Counted from the first letter of the stretch, positions 41,028 through 49,867 are shown. The stretch: DNA of 64,000 nt from Ruminococcus sp. 210702-SL.1.03 (GCF_020559915.1 NZ_JAJCLZ010000007.1:1-64000); one strand, 5' to 3'. Notes: a model not told the origin generated them from the sequence alone. Made by a program: numbers and translations.

Positions 41028-41372
41028 ATGAACGATTGCTTATTCTGCAAAATAATCGCGGGCGAGATCCCCTCAAACAAGATCTACGAGGACGAGAGCG
41101 TTTACGTTTTCGCCGACATCGCTCCCACAGCCCCCGTGCACTGGCTGGTGATACCTAAGGAGCACATAGCGAAGCTTTCCGACATAAACGATAAGAACAG
41201 CGGCGTGGTTTCGCACATCTACGAGGTCATCTCGAAGCTGGCGGCGGAGCACGAGGAGTTCAAGAACGGCTTCCGCGTAGTTTCAAACTGCGGCGAGTCG
41301 GCGGGACAAACGGTGTTCCACATACACTTCCACGTTCTGGCGGGAAGAGATTTCGCATGGCCCGCGGGCTAA
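41028..41372 (+). CDS. HIT-family nucleotide hydrolase (Hint-like)
   Basis: 114 residues. CLFCKIIAGEIPSNKIYEDE at residues 4-23 and the catalytic histidine triad HIHFHVL near 97-103 define the Hint/HinT branch, which hydrolyses purine nucleoside phosphoramidates and aminoacyl-AMP by-products. A place directly after alaS (13 bases) fits clean-up of aminoacyl-adenylates. RBS AAAGGAG. Confidence 0.92.
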   Translation: MNDCLFCKIIAGEIPSNKIYEDESVYVFADIAPTAPVHWLVIPKEHIAKLSDINDKNSGVVSHIYEVISKLAAEHEEFKNGFRVVSNCGESAGQTVFHIHFHVLAGRDFAWPAG

Positions 41373-41394
41373 ACTTTGTAAACTGATATTTTCT

Positions 41395-41423
41395 GCAATG
41401 CCGCACGCGATGTGCGGTGTTGC
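41395..41423. repeat. Dispersed palindromic repeat, copy 1
   Basis: Arms GCAATGCCGCAC (41395-41406) and GTGCGGTGTTGC (41412-41423) with a five-base loop. Both arms occur identically at 54344-54382 with a 15-base loop. Intergenic, between the HIT gene and holA. Confidence 0.75.
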
Positions 41424-41458
41424 TGTATAATGGCGAAAAAGCGTAAGGAGGGTAAAAA

Positions 41459-42508
41459 ATGGCGGTGCAGACCCCTGCGGAGTGCGCGGCGAACGTGCGC
41501 GCTGCTAAGTATGAAAATCTGTATCTGTTTTACGGCAGAGATACGGGCGCGCTCGAGCCTTTTGCCAAAAAGCTGGCGGCGAAACTTTGCCCGCCCGAAG
41601 CGCAGATGATGAACCTGCACATTTTCGACGCGCAGGAGCTGGATATGGAGGCGCTTGCGGACGCAGTACAGGTGCTGCCGATGTTTGCCGAGCGGGTAGT
41701 TGTAACGCTGAACGGGCTTAATATGGAAAATATGCTCAAAAATCAGGCCGACCTGCTGCGCGGTATAGTTTCCGACATTCCCGAAACTACCGTTATGATA
41801 ATTTCGGCAGGCGGCGAAGAGCTGTATAAAAACCGCCGCTCGCTCACCGATAAAAACCGCCGTTTCGCCGACCTTTGCGCAAAGCACGGCGCGGTGTGCG
41901 AATTTGCGTACAAAAGCCCCGCCGACTCGGCTAAGGCGATAGCTGCGGCTGTGTCCCGCGCGGGCGCGGCTATCTCAAAGCGCGACGCGGAATATCTGGC
42001 GCAGCTCTGCCTTTGCGAAACGGCGCATATCAATATGGAGATAGAAAAGCTGACGGCGTACGCCGCGGGGCGCGAGATAACGCGGGCGGATATTGACGCG
42101 CTTTGCGTGCGCAAGATAGAGTCTGACGGCTACGCCCTAGCGCTGAATATCCTGCGGTCGAACGCGCTGTTTGTCTTTAAGCGGCTCGACGAGCTGAAAA
42201 CGCAGAATTACGAGCCTACGCAGGTGCTTTCGATAATAAATCTCTCGTTGGCGGATATTTACCGCGCTAAGCTTGCACGCGCGGCGGGCATGGGCTGGGA
42301 GCAGTGCGCACGGGATTTCAAGTACCCGAAAAACCGCGAATTTGCGATAAAAAACGCCTTTTCTGAGTGTGCGAACATACCGCTGGAGCGCATACGCCGC
42401 GTGCAGACGCTTCTTTCGGAGTGCGACTACCGTCTGAAAAGCGTATCCATGAACGCTGAGATGTCGGCGCTGGCGGTAGAGCAGTTCGCCGCTTCGGCAA
42501 TGGCGTAA
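41459..42508 (+). CDS. holA: DNA polymerase III delta subunit (clamp loader)
   Basis: 349 residues. Starts MAVQTPAECAANVRAAKYEN then LYLFYGRDTGALE, the degenerate P-loop region usual in HolA. It continues through a AAA+ lid (QDALCVRKI-type helix, here ADIDALCVRKIESDGYALA) and a C-terminal collar domain (MNAEMSALAVEQF). Delta opens the beta clamp during replication. RBS AAGGAGGG. Forms a likely operon with alaS, HIT and rnmV. Confidence 0.85.
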   Translation: MAVQTPAECAANVRAAKYENLYLFYGRDTGALEPFAKKLAAKLCPPEAQMMNLHIFDAQELDMEALADAVQVLPMFAERVVVTLNGLNMENMLKNQADLLRGIVSDIPETTVMIISAGGEELYKNRRSLTDKNRRFADLCAKHGAVCEFAYKSPADSAKAIAAAVSRAGAAISKRDAEYLAQLCLCETAHINMEIEKLTAYAAGREITRADIDALCVRKIESDGYALALNILRSNALFVFKRLDELKTQNYEPTQVLSIINLSLADIYRAKLARAAGMGWEQCARDFKYPKNREFAIKNAFSECANIPLERIRRVQTLLSECDYRLKSVSMNAEMSALAVEQFAASAMA

Positions 42509-42528
42509 AGGGGGTCGGCAGAGCTAAG

Positions 42529-43161
42529 ATGTCTGAAAAAATAAAGCTGAAACAAGCGCTGGTGGTAGAGGGCAAGTACGATAAGATAAAGCTTGCCTCG
42601 CTGGTAGACGGCGTTATCATCACTACTCACGGCTTCGGCATTTATAAGGATAAAGAGCTTTGCGCGCTGCTGCGTTTTTACGCCGAGAAAACGGGGCTGA
42701 TCGTAATGACCGATTCCGACGCGGCGGGCAGGCAAATACGCGCGTACATAAAGCAGATCTTGCCAAAAGAGCTGCAAAGCCGCGTGCTGAACCTGCATAT
42801 ACCGCAGATAAAGGGCAAGGAGCGGCGAAAAGCTGCCCCCTCGAAAGAGGGCACGCTCGGCGTAGAGGGCATCAGCGCCGAAACGCTGCGGGGTCTGCTG
42901 GAAAACGCGGGCGCGCAGCTCGACGGCGAAAGCGCGGAGCACGGCGGCATTACGGGCGGCGATATGTATATGCTGGGGCTTTCGGGCACGGGCAGCGCGG
43001 CGGAAAAGCGTGCGCAGCTGGCGGCGGAGCTGGGTCTGCCCGATGGGCTTTCGGCGCATGCCCTGCTCGACGTGCTTAATTCCATGTACACGCCCGATAG
43101 TTTGGCGGAGGTGTGCGGCGGGATATTTGCTGAAAGGGAGGACGAAAATGGAGCTGTATAA
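42529..43161 (+). CDS. rnmV: Ribonuclease M5 (5S rRNA maturase)
   Basis: 210 residues. TOPRIM domain with LVVEGKYDK near 11-19 (catalytic Glu) and MTDSDAAGRQIR near 59-70 (Asp-x-Asp), followed by the DUF4093 C-terminal half (GTLGVEGISAETLRGLL). RNase M5 trims precursor 5S rRNA in Firmicutes with the help of L18. Length is usual. The next gene starts 14 bases before its stop codon. Confidence 0.92.
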   Translation: MSEKIKLKQALVVEGKYDKIKLASLVDGVIITTHGFGIYKDKELCALLRFYAEKTGLIVMTDSDAAGRQIRAYIKQILPKELQSRVLNLHIPQIKGKERRKAAPSKEGTLGVEGISAETLRGLLENAGAQLDGESAEHGGITGGDMYMLGLSGTGSAAEKRAQLAAELGLPDGLSAHALLDVLNSMYTPDSLAEVCGGIFAEREDENGAV

Positions 43162-44497
43162 CGTACTTTTTCCATACTTTTTTCTGCCCGTTTTCATGCT
43201 TATCTACGCGCTTATCCCCGCGAAACGCCGTCCGCTGCTGATATTTGCGGGCAACCTGCTCTTCATATCCGCGGCGGATTGGCGCGGAGCGGCGGTGTAT
43301 TTCGCACTGCTGCTGACAGCGTATTTCTCGGGCATCGCGATATACAACGGCCGCGCGAAAAAGGACGGCGAAAAGCCGAAGCTCGCGCGGCGGCGGCTGG
43401 TGCTTGCGGGCAACGCTCTGCTTTGCGGGGCGGCGTTTTTAATATTCGCGCACGGCGGGGCGCTCGCGCCGAACTTGCCTTACGGGCTGAAACTTTTTGG
43501 CGCGGGGGTGATAGCGGCGCACATCATCTCCTACCTCACCGACGTTTATCGCGGCGACTGCGAGGCGCAGACGAAATTCAGCGCGCTGGCGGCGTACACG
43601 GGCTTTTTCCCGTCGCTGGGGTTCGGGCCTATACTGAAATATAAAAATTTCCGCAAAACCTTTGCCGAGCCGGAGGTGACGCTTGAGAAAACGGCTGAAG
43701 GCGTGCGCTGTTACATCACGGGTCTGGCGGAGTATCTGATGATCGCCGAGCCGCTCAGCCGCGCGCTTGAGGACGTGAAAAAGACCGACTTTGAGAGCGT
43801 TCGCGGTGCGCCCGCGTGGCTGGCGGTGATAATTTTCTGCGCCTGCTTCTGCACCACGCTGAACGGTATGCTGAATATGGGCAGGGGCGCGGCGCTGATG
43901 CTGGGCTTCCCCGTAAAGCCCGCTTTTCGCCGCAGGATATTCAAAGACGGCGTAAAAAACTCGGTGCGCGAGATGAACATACCGCTTTACGAGTGGTCGC
44001 GCGACTATATCGCCACGCCGCTTCGCAGACTTGGCGGCAGGGGCGGCAAGGCGGCTGCCTGCTGCGGCGTGCTGGTATCGGTAACGGCGGCGGTGATGTG
44101 GTACGGCTTTACTGCGGGCTGGCTGGTCTGCGGGCTGATACTTTCGGCGGCGATGATCGCCGAGACAGCGGGCGCGGGCAGAAAAATGCCGAAGACTTTG
44201 CGAAAAACGCTTTCCGCCGCGATAATGTTCATATGCGGGGCGGCGGCGTATATTCCGCAGGCGGCGCAGGGCAGAGGTCTGCTGAAAATGCTCAACGCCC
44301 CTGCCGCAGGCACGCAGAACGGCTATATAGAGTATCTGGCGGGGATAAGCGTGCCGCTGATAATCATGGCAATATTCACCACAAACAGTATTATCCCCAC
44401 TATATTCAAGCGCGCGGGGACGGGCTGGTACAGGGTAGCTTTCCCCGTTATCGAGCTGGTGCTGATGATGATATGCACGGCTTACATGATATACTGA
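43148..44497 (+). CDS. MBOAT-family membrane protein lacking both expected histidines
   Basis: 449 residues from ATG 43148 (RBS GGGAGG), overlapping rnmV. About 11-12 membrane helices, opening with LPVFMLIYALIPAKRR and containing SYLTDVYRGDCEAQ, GFFPSLGFGPILKYKNF and LYEWSRDYIATPLRRLGG: the AlgI/DltB type of O-acyltransferase. In AlgI the catalytic sites are FWRRWHISLS and WHG; here the aligned positions read REMNIPLY (Asn277) and WYG (Tyr319). Both histidines are therefore missing, and acyl transfer by the known mechanism seems impossible. It could act as a channel or as a regulatory or altered enzyme. Paired with the DHHW protein that follows. Confidence 0.82.
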   Translation: MELYNVLFPYFFLPVFMLIYALIPAKRRPLLIFAGNLLFISAADWRGAAVYFALLLTAYFSGIAIYNGRAKKDGEKPKLARRRLVLAGNALLCGAAFLIFAHGGALAPNLPYGLKLFGAGVIAAHIISYLTDVYRGDCEAQTKFSALAAYTGFFPSLGFGPILKYKNFRKTFAEPEVTLEKTAEGVRCYITGLAEYLMIAEPLSRALEDVKKTDFESVRGAPAWLAVIIFCACFCTTLNGMLNMGRGAALMLGFPVKPAFRRRIFKDGVKNSVREMNIPLYEWSRDYIATPLRRLGGRGGKAAACCGVLVSVTAAVMWYGFTAGWLVCGLILSAAMIAETAGAGRKMPKTLRKTLSAAIMFICGAAAYIPQAAQGRGLLKMLNAPAAGTQNGYIEYLAGISVPLIIMAIFTTNSIIPTIFKRAGTGWYRVAFPVIELVLMMICTAYMIY

Positions 44498-44525
44498 CTA
44501 AGAAAGGCGGGTGCGGGATAACGAG

Positions 44526-45635
44526 ATGAAAAAGGTGCTGAACTGCATAAGCATAATCATGTTTTTCGCGGTAACTGCTATGATAGGCGTGAGCACGGTG
44601 TTTTTTCAACACGGCAAGCCTTTTAAAAAAGCGCTGGAGCAGCATGGCAATGTGCGGCAGGCGGCTGAGGACTACGCCGTGAGCAATTTTCCGTTCAAGG
44701 CGAACTGGGAGTCGCTCTGCGCGCGCTCAGCTGAGCTTACGGGCATGCGGCAGTTTCGCAGCGTTTATCACGATAAAGAGCGCGATATGCTGGTGGACGT
44801 TTTTTCAGATTACGATAAGTCGCGGCGGGATAAAAACGTCGCGGATATAAACGCTTTTTACAAGAAGTACAAGGGCGCTTCGATGTACATAATGCTCGCG
44901 CCTACCGCTTCGGGCATATACCGCAGCGAGCTTCCCGATTCGGCGGGGGCGATAGACCAGCAAAAGCTGATCGACGATATTTATTTCGACATCGACGAGG
45001 CGGTAAACCCGCTGGACGTTTTCAGCGCTCTATACTCCGCGCGCGACAGCTACATCTACTTCCGCACCGACCCCTACTGGACGCAGGCGGGCGCTTACGA
45101 GGCGTACTCGGCGGCTATCGGCAAGATGGGCAGCGCGCCGTATACCCTTGCAAATTACGATATGGACTATTCGCACATTTACTACCGCGGCGAGCTTTCA
45201 GCGAAAAGCGGCGTGCGGCGGGTAAGGGAGGACACCATTACCGCCTACCGCTGCAAATACGGCAGCTATGTAAAGTCGGTAAAAATGCTGCGCGACAAGC
45301 AGACTTACAGCAAGACCTCGCTCTACAATTCCGCGGGGCTGAACAGCGCCGACAAATACTCCTACTACCTCGGCGCGAGCAATTTCAAGTGCACGCGGGT
45401 GGTCACTACGGGCAAAGATCTGCCGAAGCTGCTGATAATCAAGTCGGATTACGCCAACAGTATGATACCTTTTTTAGCGCCGCACTACTCTGAGATAACG
45501 CTGGTAGACCCCGGTATGCTGGAGGAGGGCGAGAAGCTGGAGGATTTTGCCGACCCCGCCGACTACGATCAGGTGCTTTTTCTTTACGACGTGCAGACAT
45601 TCTGCGAAACGGACGAATTTGACAATTTGGATTAA
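44526..45635 (+). CDS. DHHW/AlgJ-like extracytoplasmic protein with altered active site
   Basis: 369 residues from ATG 44526 (a GTG at 44511 is possible). N-terminal signal anchor (about 6-26), then an SGNH-like domain. The DHHW-family motif TDHHWT is here TDPYWTQAGA (181-190), and the usual DSYAN nucleophile block is KSDYANS (306-312), with Ser and Asp exchanged. These proteins normally work with an MBOAT to move acyl groups onto exported glycans. Both partners here have lost the hallmark residues. The gene follows the MBOAT by 28 bases and ends at a strong terminator. Confidence 0.78.
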   Translation: MKKVLNCISIIMFFAVTAMIGVSTVFFQHGKPFKKALEQHGNVRQAAEDYAVSNFPFKANWESLCARSAELTGMRQFRSVYHDKERDMLVDVFSDYDKSRRDKNVADINAFYKKYKGASMYIMLAPTASGIYRSELPDSAGAIDQQKLIDDIYFDIDEAVNPLDVFSALYSARDSYIYFRTDPYWTQAGAYEAYSAAIGKMGSAPYTLANYDMDYSHIYYRGELSAKSGVRRVREDTITAYRCKYGSYVKSVKMLRDKQTYSKTSLYNSAGLNSADKYSYYLGASNFKCTRVVTTGKDLPKLLIIKSDYANSMIPFLAPHYSEITLVDPGMLEEGEKLEDFADPADYDQVLFLYDVQTFCETDEFDNLD

Positions 45636-45640
45636 CGCAA

Positions 45641-45685
45641 AAAAGAGCGGGCAGCCTTGTAAGAAAGCTGCGCCGCTCTTTTATA
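45641..45685 (+). terminator. Terminator of the alaS-DHHW gene cluster
   Basis: AAAAGAGCGG-GCAGC (45641-45655) pairs with GCTGC-G-CCGCTCTTTT (45667-45682) with a one-base bulge, followed by ATATTC. Confidence 0.85.
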
Positions 45686-45710
45686 TTCGACTTATTTCAT
45701 TTATCCGAGT

Positions 45711-45770
45711 TATCTGTTTATCTGTTTATCTGTTTATCTGTTTATCTGTTTATCTGTTTATCTGTTTATC
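45711..45770. repeat. 8-bp tandem repeat (TATCTGTT), about 7.5 copies
   Basis: Sixty bases of uninterrupted TATCTGTT units lie between the DHHW terminator and the fucO stop codon (45769-45771), overlapping the latter by two bases. Non-coding on the plus side. Perfect identity between units suggests recent expansion by slippage. Confidence 0.95.
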
Positions 45771-46917
45771 AGAACGCTGTCTTGTAGATACCGAGGATAG
45801 ATTCTACTGTGCAGGGTCTGGGGTTGCCGCCAGTGCAAACGTCGTCGAATGCCGACTGCGAAAGCGCGGGGAGGTCTTCTTCCTTAACGCCTATCTCATG
45901 CAGCTTTTCGGGGATACCAACGTCCTTTGAGAGCTGCTTTACAGCGTCTACGGCTGCCTTTCTGTAAGCTTCCTGATCCATGCCCGTAGTGTCAACGCCC
46001 ATCGCTTCAGCTATGTACTTGAACTTCTCACCGGTGTAAGGAGCGTTGTATTCCATAACGTAGGGCAGCAGTACAGCGTTCGCGATGCCGTGAGGAGTGT
46101 CGTAGAAAGCGCCGAGGGGGTGAGCCATGCCGTGTACAACGCCAAGACCTACGTTAGAGAAGCCCATGCCCGCGATGTACTGGCCAAGCGCCATATCTTC
46201 TCTGCCCTTAGGGTCGTTTTGGCAGGCTGCGCGCAGCGAGCGGGAGATCACCTCGATAGCCTTGAGGTGCATCATGTCAGTAAGCTCCCATGCGCCGAGA
46301 GTGGTGTAGCCCTCGATGGCGTGGGTAAGAGCGTCCATACCTGTCGAAGCGGTGAGCCCCTTAGGCATAGAGGACATCATCTGCGCGTCGATAACGGCTA
46401 CTACGGGTATATCGTGGGGGTCTACGCATACGAACTTGCGCTTCTTTTCCTCGTCGGTGATAACGTAGTTGATGGTAACTTCGGCAGCCGTGCCCGCGGT
46501 GGTGGGAACGGCGATTATGGGAACGCAGGGGTTCTTTGTGTCAACTGCGCCCTCCAGCGAGGTAACGTCGGCGTACTCGGGGTTCGCGATTATGATGCCG
46601 ATAGCCTTTGCTGTATCCATAGAAGAGCCGCCGCCTATCGCGATAAGGTAGTCAGCCTCAGCCTTCTTGAAAGCCTCGATTCCCGCCTTTACTACCGCTA
46701 CCGTGGGGTTCGCCTTTACCTGCGAGAATATCTCGTAAGCCAGACCCGCTTCTTCAAGCAGCTTAGTAACGTTCTGCGCTACGTTGAATTTGATAAGGTC
46801 GGGGTCGGTAACTACCAGCGCCTTTTTAAAAGCGCGCTTTTTAGCCTCGGTAACTATCTCGCTGATAGCGCCCGCGCCGAAGTACGAGGTTTCGTTAAGT
46901 ATCATTCTGTTAGCCAT
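45769..46917 (-). CDS. fucO: Lactaldehyde reductase, iron-dependent alcohol dehydrogenase
   Basis: 382 residues from ATG 46917. The start MANRMILNET and long stretches such as TTAGTAAEVTINYVITDEEK, KFVCVDPHDIP and FSNVGLGVVHGMAHPLGAFY are almost those of E. coli FucO. It reduces L-lactaldehyde to 1,2-propanediol in fucose and rhamnose breakdown. NAD site GGGSSMDTAK; iron ligands in the His-rich segment HGMAHPLGAFYDTPH. Together with fkp it indicates that L-fucose is used both as carbon source and for surface glycans. Monocistronic, divergent from the bile salt hydrolase. Confidence 0.92.
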   Translation of the reverse strand: MANRMILNETSYFGAGAISEIVTEAKKRAFKKALVVTDPDLIKFNVAQNVTKLLEEAGLAYEIFSQVKANPTVAVVKAGIEAFKKAEADYLIAIGGGSSMDTAKAIGIIIANPEYADVTSLEGAVDTKNPCVPIIAVPTTAGTAAEVTINYVITDEEKKRKFVCVDPHDIPVVAVIDAQMMSSMPKGLTASTGMDALTHAIEGYTTLGAWELTDMMHLKAIEVISRSLRAACQNDPKGREDMALGQYIAGMGFSNVGLGVVHGMAHPLGAFYDTPHGIANAVLLPYVMEYNAPYTGEKFKYIAEAMGVDTTGMDQEAYRKAAVDAVKQLSKDVGIPEKLHEIGVKEEDLPALSQSAFDDVCTGGNPRPCTVESILGIYKTAF

Positions 46918-46984
46918 ATCAAAAACATTTCCTTTCGTCAAGACAGCGGCTGTAAAGCGCGGCTGTCATATATTTCATGTATTT

Positions 46985-47013
46985 ATTATACAACTATTCC
47001 TAACAAAATGCAA
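46985..47013 (-). promoter_or_regulatory. Promoter of fucO
   Basis: On the minus strand TTGCAT (47008-47013), 17 bases, TATAAT (46985-46990). Confidence 0.65.
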
Positions 47014-47097
47014 CAGGTTTTGTTGAAAATTGAGCGAAATTTGTGTGAAGTTCCTGTTATGTAGTTAAATGTGTTATATTAGGATACAGCTCAGCAC

Positions 47098-47127
47098 TTG
47101 ATTTTTAGCGGCGGGGTGTGGTATAAT
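47098..47127 (+). promoter_or_regulatory. Promoter of the bile salt hydrolase gene
   Basis: TTGATT (47098-47103), 18 bases, TGG-TATAAT (47122-47127), an extended -10. Confidence 0.6.
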
Positions 47128-47163
47128 ATATGCAAGAATTTTTTTTATGGAGGGTAATGCTTT

Positions 47164-48138
47164 ATGTGTACGGCAGCAGTTTATAAAACAGACAATATGT
47201 ATTTCGGCAGAACGCTCGATTACGAAAGCTCATACGGCGAGGAGATAGCGGTAATGCCGCGCCGCTTTGAGCTGCGTTTTTCCGACGGCAGCGCTTCGGC
47301 TGAGCATTTCGCGATGATAGGTACGGCGCACATCGCGGGCGGCTACCCGCTTTATTACGACGCGGTGAACGAAAAGGGCTTAGGCATGGCGGGGCTGAAT
47401 TTCGTCGGCAACGCCAAGTACGCAAAGCCTGCGGCGGGCGCGAAAAACGTGGCGCAGTACGAGTTCATACCATTTATACTCAGCAGCTGCGAAAGCGTCG
47501 AGCAGGCGCGGCGGGTGATAGCGCAGATAGATCTTACCGATACGCCTTTCAGCCCGCAGATGCCCGCGGCGCAGCTTCACTGGATCATCGCCGATAAGCA
47601 GCAGACTATAGTCGTGGAATCTACCGCGGAGGGCGTGCAGGTCTACGATGACCCCGCGGGCGTGCTGACGAACAATCCGCCATTCCCCGCGCAGATGTTC
47701 CGCCTGAACGATTTTATGCACCTCTCGCCGAAGCAGCCGCGAAACTGCTTTTCCGATAAGCTGAAGCTTTCGCATTACAGCCGCGGGATGGGCGCGCTGG
47801 GTCTGCCGGGCGACCTTTCCTCGCAGTCGCGGTTCGTGCGGGCGGCGTATGTGCTGGCAAACTCGGTATCGGGCGGCGGCGAGGCGGAAAACGTCAGCCA
47901 GTTTTTCCACATACTCGGCGCGGTAGACCAGCAAAGGGGCTGCTGTGAGGTATCCGAAGGTGAGTACGAGATAACGATATACACCTCCTGCTGCAACGCG
48001 GACAAGGGCATCTACTACTACACCACCTACGGCAACAGCGCGGTAACGGCGGTGGATATGCACCGCGAAGATCTCGATAGCGGCGAGCTTGCGGCGTACC
48101 CCATGCTGACCGAGATGGCGGTGAATTTCCAGAACTGA
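47164..48138 (+). CDS. bsh: Bile salt hydrolase / choloylglycine hydrolase family
   Basis: 324 residues. Ntn hydrolase with Cys2 exposed after Met removal. The other conserved positions are present: Arg16 and Asp19 (FGRTLDY), Asn79 (GLNF), Asn170 (VLTNNPPF) and Arg223 (SQSRFVRAAYV). GLPGDLSSQSRF and the tail KGIYYYTTYGNSAVTAVDMH closely follow Clostridium bile salt hydrolase, so bile salt deconjugation is more likely than penicillin V acylase activity. No signal peptide. RBS GGAGGG. This is the best single indicator that the host lives in an animal gut. Confidence 0.9.
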   Translation: MCTAAVYKTDNMYFGRTLDYESSYGEEIAVMPRRFELRFSDGSASAEHFAMIGTAHIAGGYPLYYDAVNEKGLGMAGLNFVGNAKYAKPAAGAKNVAQYEFIPFILSSCESVEQARRVIAQIDLTDTPFSPQMPAAQLHWIIADKQQTIVVESTAEGVQVYDDPAGVLTNNPPFPAQMFRLNDFMHLSPKQPRNCFSDKLKLSHYSRGMGALGLPGDLSSQSRFVRAAYVLANSVSGGGEAENVSQFFHILGAVDQQRGCCEVSEGEYEITIYTSCCNADKGIYYYTTYGNSAVTAVDMHREDLDSGELAAYPMLTEMAVNFQN

Positions 48139-48199
48139 AAGCGCGGATATGTTGCGGCAGGCTAACATGATAATAAACTGTAAATAAAGCCCGCGCCTA

Positions 48200-48228
48200 T
48201 TGCAAGTCAGGCGAAAATACTATATAAT
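48200..48228 (+). promoter_or_regulatory. Promoter of the FNT gene
   Basis: TTGCAA (48200-48205), 17 bases, TATAAT (48223-48228). Confidence 0.65.
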
Positions 48229-48265
48229 TATATATGGATCTATATATAAGGAGATAAATTTTCAC

Positions 48266-48892
48266 ATGAGAAAAATTGCTGACATTCTGCTGCGCGCGGT
48301 GCTTACAGGCTTCGCCATCGCGATAGGCGGCACGGTCTACCTTTCCTGCGGCAACAAATTTCTAGGCGCTTTTCTTTTCGGCACGGGGCTTTTCGTGATA
48401 CTCAGCTTCGGCTTCAACCTCTTTACGGGCAAGGTCGGCTACGCGGTAGAGCGCGAAGCGGCGTACCTCGGCGAACTGGGGCTGATATGGCTCGGCAACT
48501 TAGCGGGCGCGGTGCTGGCGGCGCTGCTGATACGGCAAACGCGCATAGCGGGCATAAGCGAAGGCGCGCGTGAGATATGCCGCGTAAAGCTCGAGGACGG
48601 CTTGCTGAGCGTTTTCATACTTGCGTTTTTCTGCGGCGTGCTGATGTTCATAGCGGCGGACGGCAGCAAGAACATAAAAAACACGCTGGGGCAGATACTC
48701 GCGATATTCCTGCCCGTAGTCGTCTTTATAATCAGCGGCTTCGAGCACTGCGTGGCGAATATGTACTACTTCACGCTTGCGGGCGTATGGAGTATGCGCA
48801 CCTTGCTGTACCTGCTTGTGATGTCGCTCGGCAACGCGGCTGGCGCGATGATGATACCGCTTTTCAGAAAAGGGTTTATCAAAACTGAATAA
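48266..48892 (+). CDS. Formate/nitrite transporter family channel, short form
   Basis: 208 residues from ATG 48266 (RBS AAGGAG). Six hydrophobic segments with FNT patterns: FAIAIGGTVYLSCGNKF, NLFTGKVGYA, LGELGLIWLGNLAGA, and FEHCVANMYYF with the pore His. Classic FocA/NirC proteins are about 260-280 residues; this one lacks part of the loops and the C-terminal tail. Likely substrates are formate or other small monocarboxylates made in fermentation. Confidence 0.8.
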   Translation: MRKIADILLRAVLTGFAIAIGGTVYLSCGNKFLGAFLFGTGLFVILSFGFNLFTGKVGYAVEREAAYLGELGLIWLGNLAGAVLAALLIRQTRIAGISEGAREICRVKLEDGLLSVFILAFFCGVLMFIAADGSKNIKNTLGQILAIFLPVVVFIISGFEHCVANMYYFTLAGVWSMRTLLYLLVMSLGNAAGAMMIPLFRKGFIKTE

Positions 48893-48931
48893 AACACACG
48901 GCGCTTCCGCGGGTGCGGGGGCGCTTTTAAT

Positions 48932-49867
48932 ATGGGGAGTGCAAAATATTTGATGGATAAAAAAACATGGCTGCCCGCCGTGATCTCGGTGCTGCTGGCG
49001 GCGGGAATGGTCGCGGCGGCGGAGATAACGGGCGAGCGGGAGATAATTTTCCCCGAGATAACGGCTATCGCGATAGGCGCGCTGGCTGCGCCGAAGCAGG
49101 TCTGGAACACCTCAAAGCTGCGGCTTTTCGCGGCGGTGGCGCTCTCGGCAGGCACGGGCGCTGCGATAGTACGTCTGCTGCCGCTGCCCGTTTGGGTGCA
49201 AGCGCCGCTCGGGATATTCTGCGCGGCGGGGTATATAACTCTGCTCGGCTGCGGATTTGTGCCCGCAATATCCGCCTGCGTTCTGCCGATACTTATGCAG
49301 ACGGGCGGAGCGGCGTACCTCATCTCCGCTCTGGGCATGACGGCGCTGATACTGGGCGTTCAGGCGATACTTGAGCGGTTTGGTCTGCGCGAAAAGTACG
49401 GATTTGTACCCGAAGCGCGCATGCGCGGGCTGATAAAACTGCGTGCAAAACAATCGCTGACCGCCGCGGCGATATGCCTTCTGCCCGCATATTTCGGCGA
49501 GATATTCATTACCGCGCCGCCGCTCATCGTTGCGTTTTTTGAGCTTAGCAAGCCGAACTCAAAGCCGCGCGGCAGGATTTGGCAGACGGTATTGCTGATA
49601 GGCGGTGCGGCTTTCATAGGTACGATAATGCGCGCGGCGCTGAGCGTAGGCGCGGGTCTGCCGATGGCGTTTTCGGCGGCGGTCGCCTGCGGGGCGGTGC
49701 TTTGGCTGGTAGATAGGCTGGGGCTGTACTTTCCGCCTTGCGGCGCGATAGCTACTTTGCCTTTTCTGATAGACCAAAGCGCGCTCTGGAAATTCCCGCT
49801 CGAGGTTCTGGGCGGATACTTGATATTCTGCGCGGCGGCGGTTCTGCTTTTTCGTGAAAAAACTTGA
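48932..49867 (+). CDS. HPP-like integral membrane protein, two-repeat
   Basis: Up to 311 residues; the start may be ATG 48932 or ATG 48953 (MDKKTWLPAV). About ten hydrophobic segments. Each half has an HPP-family-like pattern: EITAIAIGALAAPKQVWNTS in the first, and PRGRIWQTVLLIGGAAFIGT then YFPPCGAIATLPFL in the second, suggesting an internal duplication. HPP proteins have been linked to nitrite transport in plastids and cyanobacteria. A place after an FNT channel is suggestive, but the function is not established. Confidence 0.55.
   Translation: MGSAKYLMDKKTWLPAVISVLLAAGMVAAAEITGEREIIFPEITAIAIGALAAPKQVWNTSKLRLFAAVALSAGTGAAIVRLLPLPVWVQAPLGIFCAAGYITLLGCGFVPAISACVLPILMQTGGAAYLISALGMTALILGVQAILERFGLREKYGFVPEARMRGLIKLRAKQSLTAAAICLLPAYFGEIFITAPPLIVAFFELSKPNSKPRGRIWQTVLLIGGAAFIGTIMRAALSVGAGLPMAFSAAVACGAVLWLVDRLGLYFPPCGAIATLPFLIDQSALWKFPLEVLGGYLIFCAAAVLLFREKT

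Noticed and set aside
38714..41080. 788-codon open frame antisense to alaS, and similar long antisense frames over purB, apgM, fkp, manC and the pyruvyltransferase genes
   Set aside because: They mirror GC-rich, Tyr/Leu/Val-biased codon patterns of the sense genes, have no RBS, and the sense strand encodes clear full-length families.
45711..45770. CRISPR array
   Set aside because: The repeats are eight bases long, directly abutting and without spacers, and no cas genes are present.
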